Positions 12,525-12,579 of a stretch of 12,579 nt of DNA are shown piece after piece (within the stretch, counting starts at the first letter, position 1; each line of letters opens with the position of its first letter). The notes below the pieces were generated by a model. The model was not told the DNA's origin. It was given only the letters and a program-made list of their open reading frames with translations, and did no database searches. The DNA lies in the NCBI GenBank assembly GCA_021784255.1, contig JAJXSZ010000049.1, forward strand, positions 1 to 12,579, written 5' to 3'. The DNA comes from Pseudomonadota bacterium (GTDB lineage: Bacteria > Pseudomonadota > Alphaproteobacteria > Acetobacterales > Acetobacteraceae). Position numbers and translations under genes: made by a program.

Positions 12525-12579
12525 GATCGCCTCCGCGATCAGCCGCTTCGCCTCCGCCGCGTCGCCCCAGCCGGCGAGC
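12501..12579 (-). CDS. C-terminal end of an unidentified protein (partial, runs off right edge)
   Basis: Reading leftwards from the right edge, a frame encodes 25 residues, LAGWGDAAEAKRLIAEA then IARGARGG, and a TGA at 12503-12501. The helical, Ala/Glu-rich character and clean GC3 pattern look like a genuine protein end. The last seven codons and the stop lie in the first-read copy of the 26-bp repeat, so the remaining three copies beyond the stop each hold a duplicate of this gene end. The family cannot be told from 25 residues. Confidence 0.6.
   Translation of the reverse strand, partial: LAGWGDAAEAKRLIAEAIARGARGG

Overview
The window is very GC-rich, with compact genes, short overlaps and long false open frames on the non-coding strands. 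That base composition, the alphaproteobacterial character of Rho (Walker A APPRTGKT) and a tRNA-Ala gene with an encoded CCA end suggest a free-living alphaproteobacterium, perhaps Acetobacteraceae (Rhodospirillales). The lineage is an inference from composition and protein flavour, not from a search.

Layout. Positions 1-103 hold the start of a minus-strand gene with a twin-arginine-like signal, running off the left edge. It is divergent from a secreted DsbC/DsbG-like thiol:disulfide protein (321-1244) whose N-terminus carries a Pro/Ala/Thr/Ser repeat. Next, on the minus strand, come tRNA-Ala(GGC) (1435-1510) and a two-subunit 3-oxoacid CoA-transferase, scoA-scoB (3121 down to 1677). Divergent from scoA is cysK (3230-4144). 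It is followed on the same strand by a tight four-gene unit (4253-8169): a Tat-type substrate-binding protein, an ABC ATPase, a permease and an FAD-dependent oxidoreductase. This looks like an importer coupled to a redox step on an unknown substrate. Converging on it are a 70-residue hypothetical gene, ahcY and rho, all on the minus strand (11175 down to 8203). Rho and ahcY are only 51 bp apart. Divergent from rho is an overlapping pair of small membrane-protein genes of unknown function (11532-12415). A 4 x 26-bp tandem array and the C-terminal end of a minus-strand gene close the window.

How the genes relate. CysK makes cysteine and AhcY recycles S-adenosylhomocysteine, so sulfur/methyl metabolism recurs. 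The ABC unit resembles the sulfonate/nitrate/thiamine-precursor importer class and lies just after cysK, which makes an organosulfur substrate possible but unproven. Rho is housekeeping, and its leader is C-rich and repeated, which fits autoregulation.

The most unusual thing is structural. Six separate short, near-perfect tandem duplications (periods 13, 18, 12, 15, 16 and 26 bp) lie in a 12.6-kb window, in signal or linker coding sequence, gene spacers, a leader and one gene's 3' end. No known mobile element, CRISPR array or obvious defence system is present.
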